Shown here: positions 31,222-43,360 of the stretch, one piece after another
How the letters are laid out: every line of letters begins with the position of its first letter
Numbering within the stretch: the first letter of the stretch is position 1
Assembly (NCBI GenBank): GCA_013176395.1
Contig: JABMLP010000022.1
Span: 62,001-126,000 of the forward strand
Direction: 5' to 3'
Length of the DNA: 64,000 nt
Source of the DNA: Venturia oleaginea
Taxonomy: Eukaryota > Ascomycota > Dothideomycetes > Venturiales > Venturiaceae
Position numbers and translations under genes: made by a program
The notes under the pieces: generated by a model
Told to the model about the DNA's origin: nothing
Databases searched by the model: none
The model's input: the letters and a program-made list of their open reading frames with translations, nothing else

Positions 31222-33007
31222 ATGAATGTAACCATAGAGAAGGATTGTGACGCCAAGTTGGTGTATGAGACTGCGGACTCAGCATCCGGTCTTAGCCATG
31301 AGGTGGTGTTTGATGAGAAAGCGACGAAACGACTGATTAGAAAGATTGACCTTGTACTTCTGCCTCTTTTGTCCCTTCTCTATCTGTATGTTGCTCATGT
31401 TGTCGTCTCTTTATCGAATTGGCTAACGATGCTCTAGTTTGAGTTTCCTCGATCGGTATGCAGCAATATTCTAAATGCCATTATTTGTGGCTGACCTCAA
31501 AGATAGATCAAATATTGGTAATGCACGATTAGCCGGTCTAGAAAAAGACTTGCATCTCAAAGGGCTCATGTACAATGTGGCGGTTGCGGTTTTCTTTCCA
31601 ACATATGCTGCCGGTATGCCTCCGGGAACTGTACTGCTCGAGCACTACACTAACTCTAATTACAAGCTGAGATACCTTCGAATATCATCATCAAAAAAAT
31701 TCGTCCATCGATATGGATCCCCTCCATGATGGTCGCCTGGGGCGTTGTGTGCGTGACCATTGGTCTTGTCCACAATTACGCTGGCCTTCTCGTGGCAAGA
31801 GCGTTTCTAGGAGTTACGGAAGGCGGGCTTTTTCCCGGCATCACTTTTTTGTACGATCGAATCTACCTTGACCGCGTCATGATGCTGATACTGAAGTAGC
31901 ATCACGACTTGGTACAAGCGCGAAGAATGCGGACTCCGGCTGGCCATCTTCTACTCGTCGGCCACTGCCGCTGGTGCATTTGGAGGCTTACTTGCACGTG
32001 GTATCATGCAAATGAAAGGTTTGGGAGGAAAAGCAGGCTGGTCCTGGATCTTCATCATTGAGGGACTTATCACCCTTGTGGTGGCATTAGGCGCCTTTTA
32101 TTTCATGCAGGACTACCCAGATACTGCTGGATTTCTCACCGAAGTGGAACGAAAAGAGGTCAAGCGCCGGCTGGAGAACGATCGAGACTTTCTCGCCGAC
32201 GAGTACAACACGAAGTTCGTTTGGCAAGCCCTAAAGGATTGGAAGATCTACGTGTATTCCCTCATCTCGTGTTGTCTGGCCTTACCTACTTACTCAGTAA
32301 GCCTGTTCCTACCGACAATCGTCAAGGATTTGGGATACAAGAATACGACGGCTCAGCTAATGACCACACCTCCATATCTCGTAGCTTGTTTCGTTTGCAT
32401 AGCTGGTACGTCCTCCAACCAAACCCTCGTACTGGCAAGTCATTAACACCACACAGGAGGTTATGCTGCAGACAAGATGAAAACACGCGGTCCATTCATG
32501 ATAGGATTCTCTCTCGTTGCGTAAGAATGCCTCTACTCAACAGTTTCAATAGAAAATTACTGATCATTTCTTTTCTCCAGCATAATCGGATTCATCATAC
32601 TAATTACCAGCACGAACAATCAAGTTAAATACGCCGGATGCTTTTTTATCACCTCAGGCCTCTTCCCATCGGTCCCGCAAGGTATCGCCTGGAGTTCTTG
32701 CAACATCGGTGGGACCCTCAAGCGGTCCGTTGGCATAGCTACATTCGTTATGTTCGCCAACATCGCCGCTTTAGCATCTGCCTTTGTCTTTTTGCCCAAA
32801 TTCGGTCCAAACTATCGGGTCAGCCATGCCATTTTGCTCGCCACAGCCTCAACAGGATTTAGTCTTTCTATCTTCATGACTATATGGGTGAGGAGGGAGA
32901 ATGCCAGGAGGGAGGCCATAAAACCGAGATCTGCGTATACGGATGAGGAGATGCATGCGCAGAGAGAGATGGGAGATGATGCGGGTTTCTGGAGATATAC
33001 GACCTGA
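31222..33007 (+). CDS. MFS permease, Dal5/anion:cation symporter family
   Basis: Seven exons: 31222-31385, 31438-31455, 31507-31613, 31667-31850, 31900-32405, 32457-32520 and 32581-33007, in phase throughout, 489 residues. Introns are 49-60 bp, and exon 2 is only 18 bases (LSFLDR). The splice pattern restores the family signature FLDRSNIGNARLAGLEKDL, then EIPSNIIIKKIRPSIW, VTEGGLFPGITF, WYKREECGLRLAIFYSSAT and the QDYPD loop. The later half has PPYLVACFVC, GFIILIT and WSSCNIGGTLKRSVGIA. Members carry allantoate, nicotinate, pantothenate or similar organic anions inward across the plasma membrane. The substrate here is unknown. No lesions were seen. Confidence 0.9.
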
Positions 33008-35100
33008 GAACATGCGTCGTTGAGTTTGTGGTTGCCCGCTTGATGAGGCCGCCATCGTAATGCAGAGCTTTGTATTTGCGACAGAACTTTGGGGGTCAAG
33101 ATACCATTCGGCGTTGTGGAATTAATGGCTGGTTTCGGGCGTTGATAGGATACCACAGTAATGATATATTCAGTGTCCACGATGCTCCGCCGTAAGCCGG
33201 GTAAGTCCAATAACAATAAACCCGAACGCAGCGTCATGTGCTCGAAGGGATCCTTTCTTCAGAGCACGAGCTTCTCAACTGACTGCACTATCTTAGCCTC
33301 AGATTGTTGGGTTCTGGATCATCGGACACACCTCCGGTCTTTTTCTACGACCACTAAGACGAGATTGGGCAAGGACGAGCATGGATGTCGTGGAGGCCTG
33401 GCAACGGGATGGAAGGATATATCTAGGTGGTATCTGTACTCTATAGACCTGGTAGCGCTGTTATAGTAGTCTTCGCGGTTCACCCTCACCAAACGTATTG
33501 AAATATAAAATACAATGGTAGGCTGTCATCGTTCCTTCAATCAATTGCCTCATCAATCTCAAATCCCTACTCGCTTTCGCCATGCGGTATAGAATTCACC
33601 TCGGTGAACTATGCTCTATATCTCATCTGTTCCATGAGCTGCTCGTGCGAACACTGGCCTTCGAAGATTCCTGCTTCAGGGTCATCAGTTCAAACTCCAG
33701 CGCGACCAGATCCTTCCACAGTCGAGATGTTATCATCACCAAACCCGTCAATCTCGGTATAAACTTCGGATGCTGGACCGGTTCCATAGTCTACTTTAGA
33801 TACTACCCCCATCGAGTTTTTCGCGCTCATCATCCGCTGCCGTCCAAGTGACCAGCTCGACACCATCAAGATCAATGCCTGCAGCTACAAGAGCGACGCC
33901 ACGGACTTCAGCTTCATTGACAACTCCAGGTATGGACGAAATGTTCTCTCCATTCTTTCCAAGTGCAAACAACACCAACGAAAAAAAAGCTCGACTGGAC
34001 TCCTGTTCGACTCGAGCAGCATCAGGATTCAGGAAGTAGCCAACCCATCTACTTTACCGCCAGCAGGCGCGATCGCTCGCCCAACAATCGGAGCTCTCGC
34101 CCTCCTACTCATCTGTGCCTTTGCTCCTCATCGATGCAAGAAAAATAATCGAGTCGAAAGCTGATGAGAAGGTCTTCGTTACCCTGACAAGAATTTTTTT
34201 TGATCATTCGATGAGCGGCGCCATGAGCGAGGTCAATTGACAATACACACGTCCAGAATGTGAGGGTATATCTCGATTCCAGGAGCTTCTGGGTCGTAGA
34301 TCCTATAGAGTTTTGCTAGATATGAATGCACAACGAGAAGCATATAAATTGAAAATCCCAACAAGAAATATGGTTGAAAGATTCTCGAACGGCCCGCGCG
34401 GTCCTTCCTTCTATTCATGCCCTTTAGCGAAACACTTACAAACGGTGAAGACACCAAACTCGAAATCGAGGGTGATCGATTTATGGCAAATCTTTAAAAG
34501 CTGATTGCTAGAAGTTTGTTGATATTTATCCTAGGCTGAGGGACGTTGGGTTGAGATGCCGATTCGACTTCTGAGAATGTTGTAGAGAAGGACGAAGCGA
34601 TATCAATAAAGGGACTTGATGTGGGCCTGCTGAGCAAAGGTGTTTCGTTGTCAACTTCGAATTTCGAGAGATTTCGAAGCTGGCTTGTTACGCGCTGGTC
34701 CGTACTTGTGGTATCACAGTTATGGCAGGAGCTTACTAATATGGAACGTACTGACTTTCCACACAGCAGTGAAGCCCATGACTTCCATCACGGCCATGGA
34801 ACGAGGAAAGTTGACAGACTAAGGATGTAGAATAACTGATGTATATGTACATTCTAGTATACGGAATGCAAGAACAAACGCCTCATGATGGAAAGATCCG
34901 CTTAGGAAAGAAAGCCAATGCCTATCGCTCGAATCATGCGCATAATGGTGATGTCTACAATGAACCAAAAAACGTGTTTGCCTTGTCACCAGCTTTCTCC
35001 AGAGCTTCGTCCAGAAGCGGAGTATAGGCGGTCGAGTTCGGCTAGGCGAAGAGAGTAGGTGTACTACTATGCCATCAACAAGGGGTTCCAATATTGCCGT
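33008..35100. other. Long intergenic region with a coding-like trace on the minus strand
   Basis: About 2.1 kb between convergent genes. On the minus strand at about 33796-34030 a frame reads ALGKNGENISSIPGVVNEAE and continues with GVALVAAGIDLDGVELVTW. It looks protein-like but starts and ends in stops, so it may be a gene fragment. The rest is featureless. Confidence 0.35.
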
Positions 35101-35856
35101 TCAAAAAACAGCAACCTGTGTGAGAGCCAAAGTTGATGTTTCCCTAACGAGCGCCTCGACATCAAGGACGGGCTGAGCTTGTGGTTTGTCCCATCCATGC
35201 AGCGGCCCAAATGTAATTCTCTTGCCCGAGCTATTCGCCTCCGCCACCAATGTCGAAATCAACGGCCCATCCTTCAGCACCGATGGGAACCCATCAAACC
35301 ACACGTCTGTTATATTCGGCGCGGTCGTGAGAATCTTCACCACAAGCTCTTTACTGAAGGTAGTATACGACTGGTGATTCTTCATCCACTGCTTGCAAAT
35401 CTCGCTGTTCTCCGGATCCAGCTCAGCAAATATTTTCAACTGCTTCAATGCTGTGCACTTTGCCAGACCCATTCTTGATGTCAAGACCCAGTACCGCGGT
35501 GGCCTGGTCCACCCGGGCCCTAGCCGAAGCTCGATCGATGTCAGGCATGCGCGATAGGAAGGCGTAAGTCTTGCAAGCAATTGTTTCTTGTGGTTGAAGA
35601 ATTTGCGGTCGCATGAGAAGATGCGGAAAGTGTTCACAGCGTAGAAGACTCGGTATGCTTCTTCGTATAGCTGGTGGGAGGTGTAGAAGATTTGGAGGAG
35701 CGGCGCGACATGTGTACTGTTCCAACCAGTGAGGTCGACAGGCGTCGGTATGGACAGGGCGAATTCGTAGATGCATCGACGGATCTCGGATGGCAAGTCC
35801 CTGAATCGAAAGGGCAGCCTGTGTTTTGTGCGGTCTGGCAGATGGTTGTCCTCCAT
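35101..35856 (-). CDS. F-box/2EXR-like hypothetical protein
   Basis: Single exon of 251 residues. The N-terminus PFRFRDLPSEIRRCIYEFAL is the helix pair that starts many fungal F-box-like and 2EXR proteins (FxxLPxEIRxxIYE). Next come APLLQIFYTSHQLYEEAYRVFYAVNTFRIF and a block with ALKQLKIFAELDPEN, also usual in this family. The function of these proteins is mostly unknown. Some could recruit targets to SCF ligases through SKP1, which is inference. The ATG at 35856 is the first in frame. No introns or lesions are evident. Confidence 0.75.
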   Translation of the reverse strand: MEDNHLPDRTKHRLPFRFRDLPSEIRRCIYEFALSIPTPVDLTGWNSTHVAPLLQIFYTSHQLYEEAYRVFYAVNTFRIFSCDRKFFNHKKQLLARLTPSYRACLTSIELRLGPGWTRPPRYWVLTSRMGLAKCTALKQLKIFAELDPENSEICKQWMKNHQSYTTFSKELVVKILTTAPNITDVWFDGFPSVLKDGPLISTLVAEANSSGKRITFGPLHGWDKPQAQPVLDVEALVRETSTLALTQVAVF

Positions 35857-36350
35857 ATTTTTCTGAGGCGGGTGTGTGTAGGCGGAGGTGGAAATAGGTT
35901 TCAGCGCGGACTAATGGAATACTTGGTGGTTTGAGGAGGTTTAATAGTCTTCACAGGTCATGCGATCAGAGCGAGGTGCCGTAGGGTGATGCGGACCCAA
36001 GCCAGTGACGGTGCGGGTAGGATAGACTTATGCGTCCATCGGATCAGAAAGGAGGAAGGAAGTACTGTCTGTTCGCGTATAACGGGAGTCGCTGGATAAT
36101 TGAATTCAGAATTCTAGCAGTGCTTCTTGATACGAGGTTTTGCTCTGCCCAATCTTTCAACTCAGAGCCACAGAAGGACTTGTCTGCTCTTCGTCAAATT
36201 TCTCATGGGGGTAAACTTTCTGCAAATAAATTTGCTGGAGAGTGGAAGTGCGGCGAGAAAATTTGGTTTTATTAGAGAAAATTGTTGCCTTAATTAGGCA
36301 ATAAGGCAATCACCTGCACAGCAATCCAAACCGTAAGACAAAATTTTGAA
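35857..36350. other. Intergenic region
   Basis: About 490 bases between the F-box-like gene start and the methyltransferase stop. It should carry the F-box-like gene promoter. No other feature is seen. Confidence 0.5.
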
Positions 36351-38076
36351 CTATGCCCCCATCCACGAAAACTCGTCAAACGCAGCCGATCGTGTAGTAC
36401 CACCCCCACCCCCACCCGGCCTTATAGTTCCAATAATATCAGCAAGCCTACTAACACCCACAGGCCCCCTCCTCGGTACCATCGGCACAGCAACAGCAGC
36501 CTGATCCTCATCCTCTCTACTAGCAACCCAAAATCTCAATTTATACTCTGTATTCATCATCCCTCTCTTATCAAAACAGTAACCCGCGGTCCCCACATCT
36601 CTATCCTGCTTCATGAAAAATCCCATCTCCCTCAAGAGATGAACGACTTCCTCGTGACTGAACTCGAGTTTTCGGTCCCATTGGGTGGAGGGATCTTCAT
36701 CTATTGGACGTTGAGATTGTGCTTGTGGCATCTGGCGCGCTTGTGTATCCTCATCAATAGTGAGATCGCCTTCGCGACGGCCGCCGGGTCCGTTTTCGAA
36801 GCAATTCCAGAGGAGAGGTCCCACATTTATCCAGACGCCGGTGGGTGTCAACAAATGCTTGATGGTGCGAATGTAGGAGAGAAGGTTCGGTGCTGTGTCG
36901 ACGAAGAAACAGGTCACTACTACGTCGTATTGACCTGCTGAAGAGGAATCGGTATAATCTGTCATGAAATTGTTTCCGTTGACGGAGAAACGGGGGGCAG
37001 AGAAGGCGAGTGTTGGGGCGGTGGTGGCCAGAGTTGGTGGGGTGCTTAAGTATATACTGCTTGCCGGCATGATTTCGGGCACACTGTATTTCGTGAACTG
37101 GTTGGCAGTTTTCAGATTGTTGCTGAAGGACAGGTTCCAGGGGCAGATGTTGAATGTGGATTTAGCGCCTTCGGTATCAATGTTTCCTAGGAAGCCTGGG
37201 CGTTGAACTGTTCCGTGGCCGTTGTTGGTGCGACTTAAGATGAAGTTTGTGGCTAAAAGGTGGATGTAGGATACTTCGTTTGCTTCGACGTCGTAGCCGG
37301 CGCGGCAGAGGTTGAAGCCCAGGCGGTTAAGACCGGACCCCGGGATGAGAATCTTGATCTGGGAACGGTCCTGTCGGTAGAAGCGTTGGACGATGTCGTC
37401 AAGAATGGGTGTGAAGCATGCATTGCGCTCAGCGGTAGCTTCAAAAGACCAGTCCCGCCAGATCTGGCGAATAGCAGATCGTGCAATCGCTTTTTCTTCG
37501 TTGGAAGGCTGGGAGTTCGCTGACTCGAGTTCCATCATTTCATCCATTCGCTGCATCTCTTCTGCATAGCCCTGGTTGATGAAGAAGTCTCGTGAGTACT
37601 CTGCGATGGCTGTGGCTAGCTCAGCGTTGGATCTGATGCTCTCTCTCAATGCGTGCTCTTTTTGGGTCCAGAGATCGCCAACCACTTTTTTATCCTCGTA
37701 TGATAGACTGGCAAACATTGCTTTGCGTGGAGCGATGAACGACACTTCGGCGTCATTTGCGTAGTTTCTATGGAGATGTTAGCATGATCGAGTGCAAGTT
37801 TTCGTAGCCCTGGTATTGGACTTAGAGAAAATCTTACCTGAACGCCAGAATGGCTCGGCAGATCTTGTCAAAATCAATACTCATGGTCGACTTGAGTAAT
37901 GAGTGCAAGTGTGGAAGTTGCTGTGTATCTGAAGAATGCCAATCGTTGCGCAGAGTAGAAGGCGGTGCTTCGACTGGAGAACAAGATGGTGCCCGCGGTG
38001 TCGATGGGCGACTTTCGCATATTGACAGCTTATACGTGTCGTCAAGCTTCTCAGACTCCATCTTGCTCGATGCCAT
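36351..38076 (-). CDS. N2227-type S-adenosylmethionine methyltransferase (carnosine N-methyltransferase-like)
   Basis: Two exons, 38076-37838 and 37767-36351 (intron 70 bp, GTAAGA...TAG), giving 551 residues. The splice joins ICRAILAFR to NYANDAEVSF, matching the N2227 family pattern AFxxY. The AdoMet site is ILIPGSGLNRLGFNL, followed by AGYDVEANEVSYIHL, both highly typical. Further on come FNICPWNLSF, YDVVVTCFFVDTA and GVWINVGPLLWN. Animal and yeast members methylate the histidine imidazole of carnosine or anserine; fungal substrates are not settled. The tail holds a poly-Gly/Thr stretch and FDEFSWMGA. The start is uncertain: ATG at 38076 is the longest, ATG at 37884 would give 487 residues. 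The upstream ~65 residues are Ser/Pro-rich. Confidence 0.82.
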
Positions 38077-39320
38077 TGGGTTTGTTGTCTTTCTGGAAGC
38101 GTCGCTTTGTGAAGTGAAGTGTCGAGTATCACAATGCTGAATCCAGTTTCCCAACTCTACGAGTATCCTATCTGGAAACAGCGATCAGTAGCTATGAGGC
38201 CACGGTGCTTTAAGTGGAAGGGTAATGACCTGGCGTAAATGTGGAAGGAATGTGAGGGTATCTATGGCTCACTCCAACCATGAAGATGGTGGCGTGAGAA
38301 TGCAGGAACGTGGCATGGCACAGCTCTTCCGGATACCGCAATGTGAATGGTTGGGAATGAAACCTCCGACAAAATTTATCGTATGGACGGTGATGCACTG
38401 GAATGATCTAATCAAATATCTCCAGGCCTAGGTTTTGATAAGTGCGACTTCTAGCTCCTCCACAAAAAGAATCATTCCATTCCAACAGCGAGTCATGGAT
38501 CTCGTAGCTCCTCCTTGAAGATTATTATTTTCGAAGTGTGCCAAAGGAGGGGTGACTATCCAGAGATGGGCACCAAAACGCACACCAAGAGCCCAGTGGT
38601 TCAGCTCGAGCAGCGGTAATTGGAAGGCGCTGGTGCAGAAATACGATATAAAAGCGTGACAATGGTATCCCAAGGCGTTGCAGGAATACGAAAGCGAAGC
38701 GTGACACAAGAAGTTGGCAGACAGCACCAAGAGCATAGGACTACAACAAGTACCTTCAATTCCGGTGGTGGCTCCACAAAATGCAGGAGAATAACACCCA
38801 TACCATGGCCACGCGAGTCGTAGCCTCGATTGAGAGTGGTCGGAGTGGCGTTATCAGGTATGGGTGATATTTTGGGGTTGAGACAGCCTAACTCTGTCTA
38901 GTTATGAAGATAAAGTCAGTACACGATATGCTATGCCAAATGTCCCCCTCACAAACTGTTGAGTAGACTCCCAACATACATATAAGCACAGAGACACAGG
39001 ACTAAAAAAAAGAAAGCGGCTTGAACCTGGACCGTACACCGTCGAACAGAACGAACAGGAAACTTTCAGCTCTTGGTCCACCGGCATGGCGAAAATGTTG
39101 CAGTTTCACGCTCTCCTCACACCAAAGTGTGACACCCGTAGCAGTAAGCCCATCGTGGGATCTCGGCACATGCAGCTGTTTGATAGTGCCTTCGTTGAAA
39201 CCCGGTCCAAGTCTCGAAACCAGGAGGTATAAGGGTCTGGGGATATCCTCTTACTGACAGACACCTTTGCGCAGAAGAAGCATTTACGTGAGACTCTCTC
39301 ACGCAGACATCTCTCCAACG
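38077..39320. other. Divergent intergenic region
   Basis: About 1.2 kb between the methyltransferase and the divergent MFS gene, so both promoters are expected here. Only short overlapping frames are present. Nothing specific is recognised. Confidence 0.45.
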
Positions 39321-41071
39321 ATGGCACGGAATTCGATGGAGTCACAGCGCTCTGCTGCGAAGAGCACAAAAAGCGGTGGTGATGATGGTTTCTACGAGCT
39401 GGAACTCGGTCGAGGTGGCCAAGGTTGCGACCCCGCCAACGCCGACGCCAACCCCAAGCTAGGCCCAATTGGGGATCCCAGCCTGCCCGCGCCTGAAGGA
39501 CCATGCGATGGAGGAACTCAAGCTTGGCTGTTCTTTGGAAGTGCCTTCATGATTGAAGCATTGCTATGGGGTATGCTCCCTACATTCTCTCTGACCCTCT
39601 TTTGACTCTCAAGCCTTGATGCCCAACTCCATCTCGGAGTCCTTCCAGCAAAATCCAGTGCTGTCGCCAGCCGTTCGGAGATAATTCTTCGTGGCTATAT
39701 TTGAGCCTCACGTCGTACCATTGTCAATCCAACGCTAACACTGGCCATAGGAATGCCTACAACCTTCGGGACATTCAATGCCTTCTACAAGAAGCACCCG
39801 AACTTCCGGGACAATCCCTTCGTTCCAGTCATCGGAGCTCTCTGCACAGTAAGTAATCATGTCCGCTAGGCTGTGAACAAGGCTGCACAAATATTCCGGC
39901 AATCACATCATGTACTAATTCGCTACTTTAGTCCATCCCCTTCTTCGGAGCCCCAGTGGCGACATACTTCGTCACCCGATATCGCCAGTACCATCGCCAG
40001 ATGGTATGGGGTGGATTCGCCATCTGCGTCTTATCCCTCATCTTCGCTAGCTTTGCCACTCAAGTCTGGCATCTCATCCTCTTCCAAGGCGCCGGCTTCG
40101 GTATTGGTGTTCTTATGCTCTACTATGTCGTCCTAGAGATGCTGAACACGTGGTTCGTTGCGAACAGAGGCACAGCCTATGGCTTACTGTTCGGCGCAGC
40201 GGGCCTTGCAAGCATAGGACTTCCGTTTGGGTTCCAATTCCTCCTCGAAAAATACGACTACTCCACTACGCTCCGATTCTATGCCTTTGCCTTGATCTGT
40301 TTCGTTGGCACACCAATGGCCTTCTGTCGGGGACGATACACATACACTACGCCCAACACCAAAGCATGGAAGAACTTTAATTGGAGAGTAATGCTGACTC
40401 CAACCTTCGCTTTGTTCTGGGCTGCCAATCTATGCCAAGGAGTTGCCTTTGTACTTCCTAGTATCTACCTCACGAGTAAGTACGACACCCTTGCAAGCTG
40501 ATGACAGTACTGACAATATCCAGGATTCGCAAACGTTTTACTCCTGACCGACATCCAGGGCACCCTAGTCACCAGCATGGTCCTCGGGCTTTCTGTTTTG
40601 TCGCAAGTCGCAGTAGGAAAAGCGACCGACAAGTTCAGATCCTCCCCAGTTCCAATCGCCATCGTTTCGTCCTTGGTCTCCGCTTGCCTCTGCATCCTTT
40701 GGCTCTTCTCTAGGTCGTTCATAGCTCTGCTTGTGTTCGCTATCCTGTTTGGTTTCTTCGCTGGTGGCTACAGCACGTTGTGGCCCAGGCTTAATACCTT
40801 GATCTCTGATTGCCCAGATACACAGGCTTTTCTGTATGGATACCTTGCTTTTGGAAGAGGCTTTGGCAATATCATTGCTATCATACTCAGCGTGTGGTTC
40901 ATGAACATCGGCGCAGATGGTGCTCAAAACTCCGTGGCCGGATTCAGCGACATGATAATGTTGGCTACATTGGTCCTTTTCTCTAGCAGTCTCCTATCTA
41001 TCGCCTCGCTGGTAGTGAGCTGGGTGAAAGCCCGAAGAACGAAGACTCTGATGTCCTCGCCTTCAGCCTAG
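39321..41071 (+). CDS. MFS monocarboxylate-type transporter
   Basis: Four exons: 39321-39570, 39751-39848, 39932-40475 and 40524-41071, 479 residues. Introns are 180, 83 and 48 bp. The first ~65 residues are hydrophilic, ending PEGPCDGGTQAWLFFGSAF, where fungal monocarboxylate-type transporters begin their first membrane segment with the motif DGGxxAW. Next come WGMPTTFGTFNAFY, IPFFGAPVATYFVTRY, GFGIGVLMLYYVVLEML, WFVANRGTAYGLLFGAAGL and a large central loop. Members are proton-coupled plasma-membrane carriers for pyruvate-like acids or riboflavin (MCH family); the exact cargo is unknown. The ATG at 39321 (MARNSMESQ) was chosen as the first that fits; an earlier frame start is not ATG. The reading frame is intact. 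Confidence 0.87.
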
Positions 41072-41711
41072 TTCTCGACCATCGCATCGTCTTCGGCAAG
41101 ATGTCCTTGGCCTCATGTTGGACGAAAACCATCGCAGATTTCAGCCAACCGGGAACCCGAAGCACAGCTCGTTCGCATCATCGTGTCAACTAGACCTCGT
41201 CAGTTGTTGACTTTCAAACAACCATGCGCAGACTCTTACGCTCGATTCTCAACATCACTCGCGCCCATAATCCACCACAACAACTCTTCGAAAACGCACC
41301 AGATCTCCCATCACGCCCCAATCACAAACCCTGGTAGGCCTGCTGGACTTCATCTCAAACTCGCCCGCCTCTTCAAACATAATCTGCCCTTTAATTCGCG
41401 TTTTCAACCCTCTCAACCAAAAGTCTCGTTTTTTGTTTTCTTTCAGCATAGCGTCGGCACAATTTTCCATGGCATGGAATGGCGTAAAAGGTGGGGAAAA
41501 CAAACCTTTAATGATATCTGGGTAATATCTGTTTCTTCTGCTGCGCATACTTACCCTTCCTCTGCTGGACTTAATTGTGTGGGCGGTCATTTGTTTTAGC
41601 ATCGCATATTCGGAAAAGCGATGGATTGTTTGTACATATAACGCGCGAGGTTTGCTTTGATGACGATACCAAGAAAGAAGAACAAGACTAATGAATTAAT
41701 GTATGTATAAA
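41072..41711. other. Convergent intergenic region
   Basis: About 640 bases between two convergent stop codons. The frame at 41183-41599 has no protein-like features. Probably both 3' UTRs. Confidence 0.5.
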
Positions 41712-42987
41712 TTAGCCAATGACAGATCTCAAGATTTCGAGAACTTGTGCCTTCGTCTTTAGCGGGATTGGGTTTGTGTGGCACCATTTGTCGTGGAGAC
41801 TATTCGTAGCGAGGAAATCAAGTTTGTCTTCTCCTACTCCAACTGCCTTTAGTGATCTGGGCATACCGAGCTTAGAGATAATGCAGTGGAGGATATCGCC
41901 TAGATCAGCAGTGTCGCGTTGGAGTCTCTGCTCTGAGAGGACGGTTTCGACTTCTGATTGCTGCCAAAGTATCTCCTTGACGTTTTGTTGCCGTTCTTCG
42001 TTGACTTTGAAGTTATATCTGCATACTGCAGGGAGAAGTATGCATGACGTTTCTCCGTGCCCAACACCTAGTGGTCCCAATTGATGTCCGATCCCATGGC
42101 TGGCTCCCAGCTCCACGCCATCTCGTACTGCCGTCATAGCTTTGATCACTCCTAGATGACACAGGTGCCTGGCTTCTAAATTTTGCTTGTCCTTCTTGCA
42201 CCGCAGCAGTCCAGGCACCAGTTGGCGTAATCCATCAGCAGCAGCCTCATCGCTGGATATATTGTGGGCTGTTGTTGAGCAGAGAGTTTCGACGCAGTGA
42301 TCAATAGCGCGGACCCCAGTTGACAGCCAGAATTGATCTGGGGTAGTTGTCGTGAGCTCCGCGTCAAGAACCACTAGTGATGGTCCGACAGTGCCGTGAC
42401 AGAAGCCATGCTTTTGTTGCGTGCTATCTTTCGTACCTCCGGCCAGTTCCTGATATTCACCACCGGACAAGGTTGTAGGAATGCAGATAATAGGAATGAT
42501 GGCAGGTTTGATATCGTCGCGAGAGGAGGCCCAATCATGGCCACTGTGCAGGCCATCGAGGTCTGAGGTCGTGGAGGCATCGTTCGCGAGAGCCTGGCAT
42601 AGTTAGCAGCTTCGAACGCGCTTACATTGAGAGAGAAATTACAAGAGACACGATCTTTGCAGCGTCGGTCAAGCTACCTGCTCCTAGGGTTATAATCAGG
42701 TCTGCATGGAGCCTACGTGCTTCCACCGTGACTTCGAGGCATTCGCTCCATAGGGTATGCGGAGTCATGCCTATTCTCTTGCCGACTAACTTTCCATCCA
42801 GAGCAGATTCGAGCCGTTGGAGAGCATCGGTGTTGGTAGAAAGAGTCTTGGAGGCTATGATGTAAACTCGAGATGCCATAAAAGTGTCGGAAACGTGCTT
42901 CTTGCATGCTTGGGGGAATGGCAGTCCGTAGCTTATTTGAGGTATGTGGGAGCCGGGAATTGCTTCACGGTAGCTCTCTGTTGACAT
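41712..42987 (-). CDS. Iron-type alcohol dehydrogenase / maleylacetate reductase-like
   Basis: Two exons, 42987-42643 and 42593-41712 (intron 49 bp, GTAATT...CAG), 408 residues. The N-terminus has YGLPFPQACKKHV and the cofactor-binding stretch LIITLGAGSLTDAAKIVSL. The second exon has IPTTLSGGEY, then GPSLVVLDAELT, STGVRAIDHCVETL and ELGASHGIGHQLG, which supply the Asp and three His ligands usual for the metal. This family includes maleylacetate reductases (aromatic breakdown) and group III alcohol dehydrogenases. The exact reaction cannot be decided here. It is divergent from the PheRS gene, separated by 373 bases. The frame is intact. Confidence 0.87.
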
Positions 42988-43360
42988 AGTGAAGAGAATT
43001 GGAGAAGCTTGAAATGCGCAAGATTCGTTCTGATGGAGCTCATAGCCTCGTATCCATAGGAAGGGGAGGGGAAGAGAATTCGACCTGCATAACGCTCATC
43101 GGATCAGCCGTGCTGAAGCAGACGTTCCATTGGATGCATGAAGCTAAAAAGGCCTTGTACTTGACTTTGTGAGGTGACAGCCCCCAATCATTGAGCACGA
43201 CTCTAAGGTAAGTAGAGAGAGGGAAAGTTCTAGTGTGCCTGACTTGTGAGGCCGCCATCCATATTTCGAACCAACGACTCATACTTGAAATAACACAACT
43301 TTGCAATTGAACCACCACCGTCTCTCGAGTCGCAATAAAAAATCGAAGACATCGTCCAAA
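42988..43360. promoter_or_regulatory. Divergent promoter region (iron-ADH / PheRS alpha)
   Basis: 373 bases between two start codons pointing away from each other, so both promoters should be here. I recognise no specific binding site. Confidence 0.5.

Noticed and set aside
26022..33007. A biosynthetic gene cluster (two transporters plus a dehydrogenase)
   Set aside because: No core synthase, oxygenase set or regulator is present; the genes belong to unrelated everyday families.
41183..41599. 138-residue open frame
   Set aside because: Lies in a convergent 3' intergenic region, lacks protein-like features, and overlaps a similar frame on the other strand.
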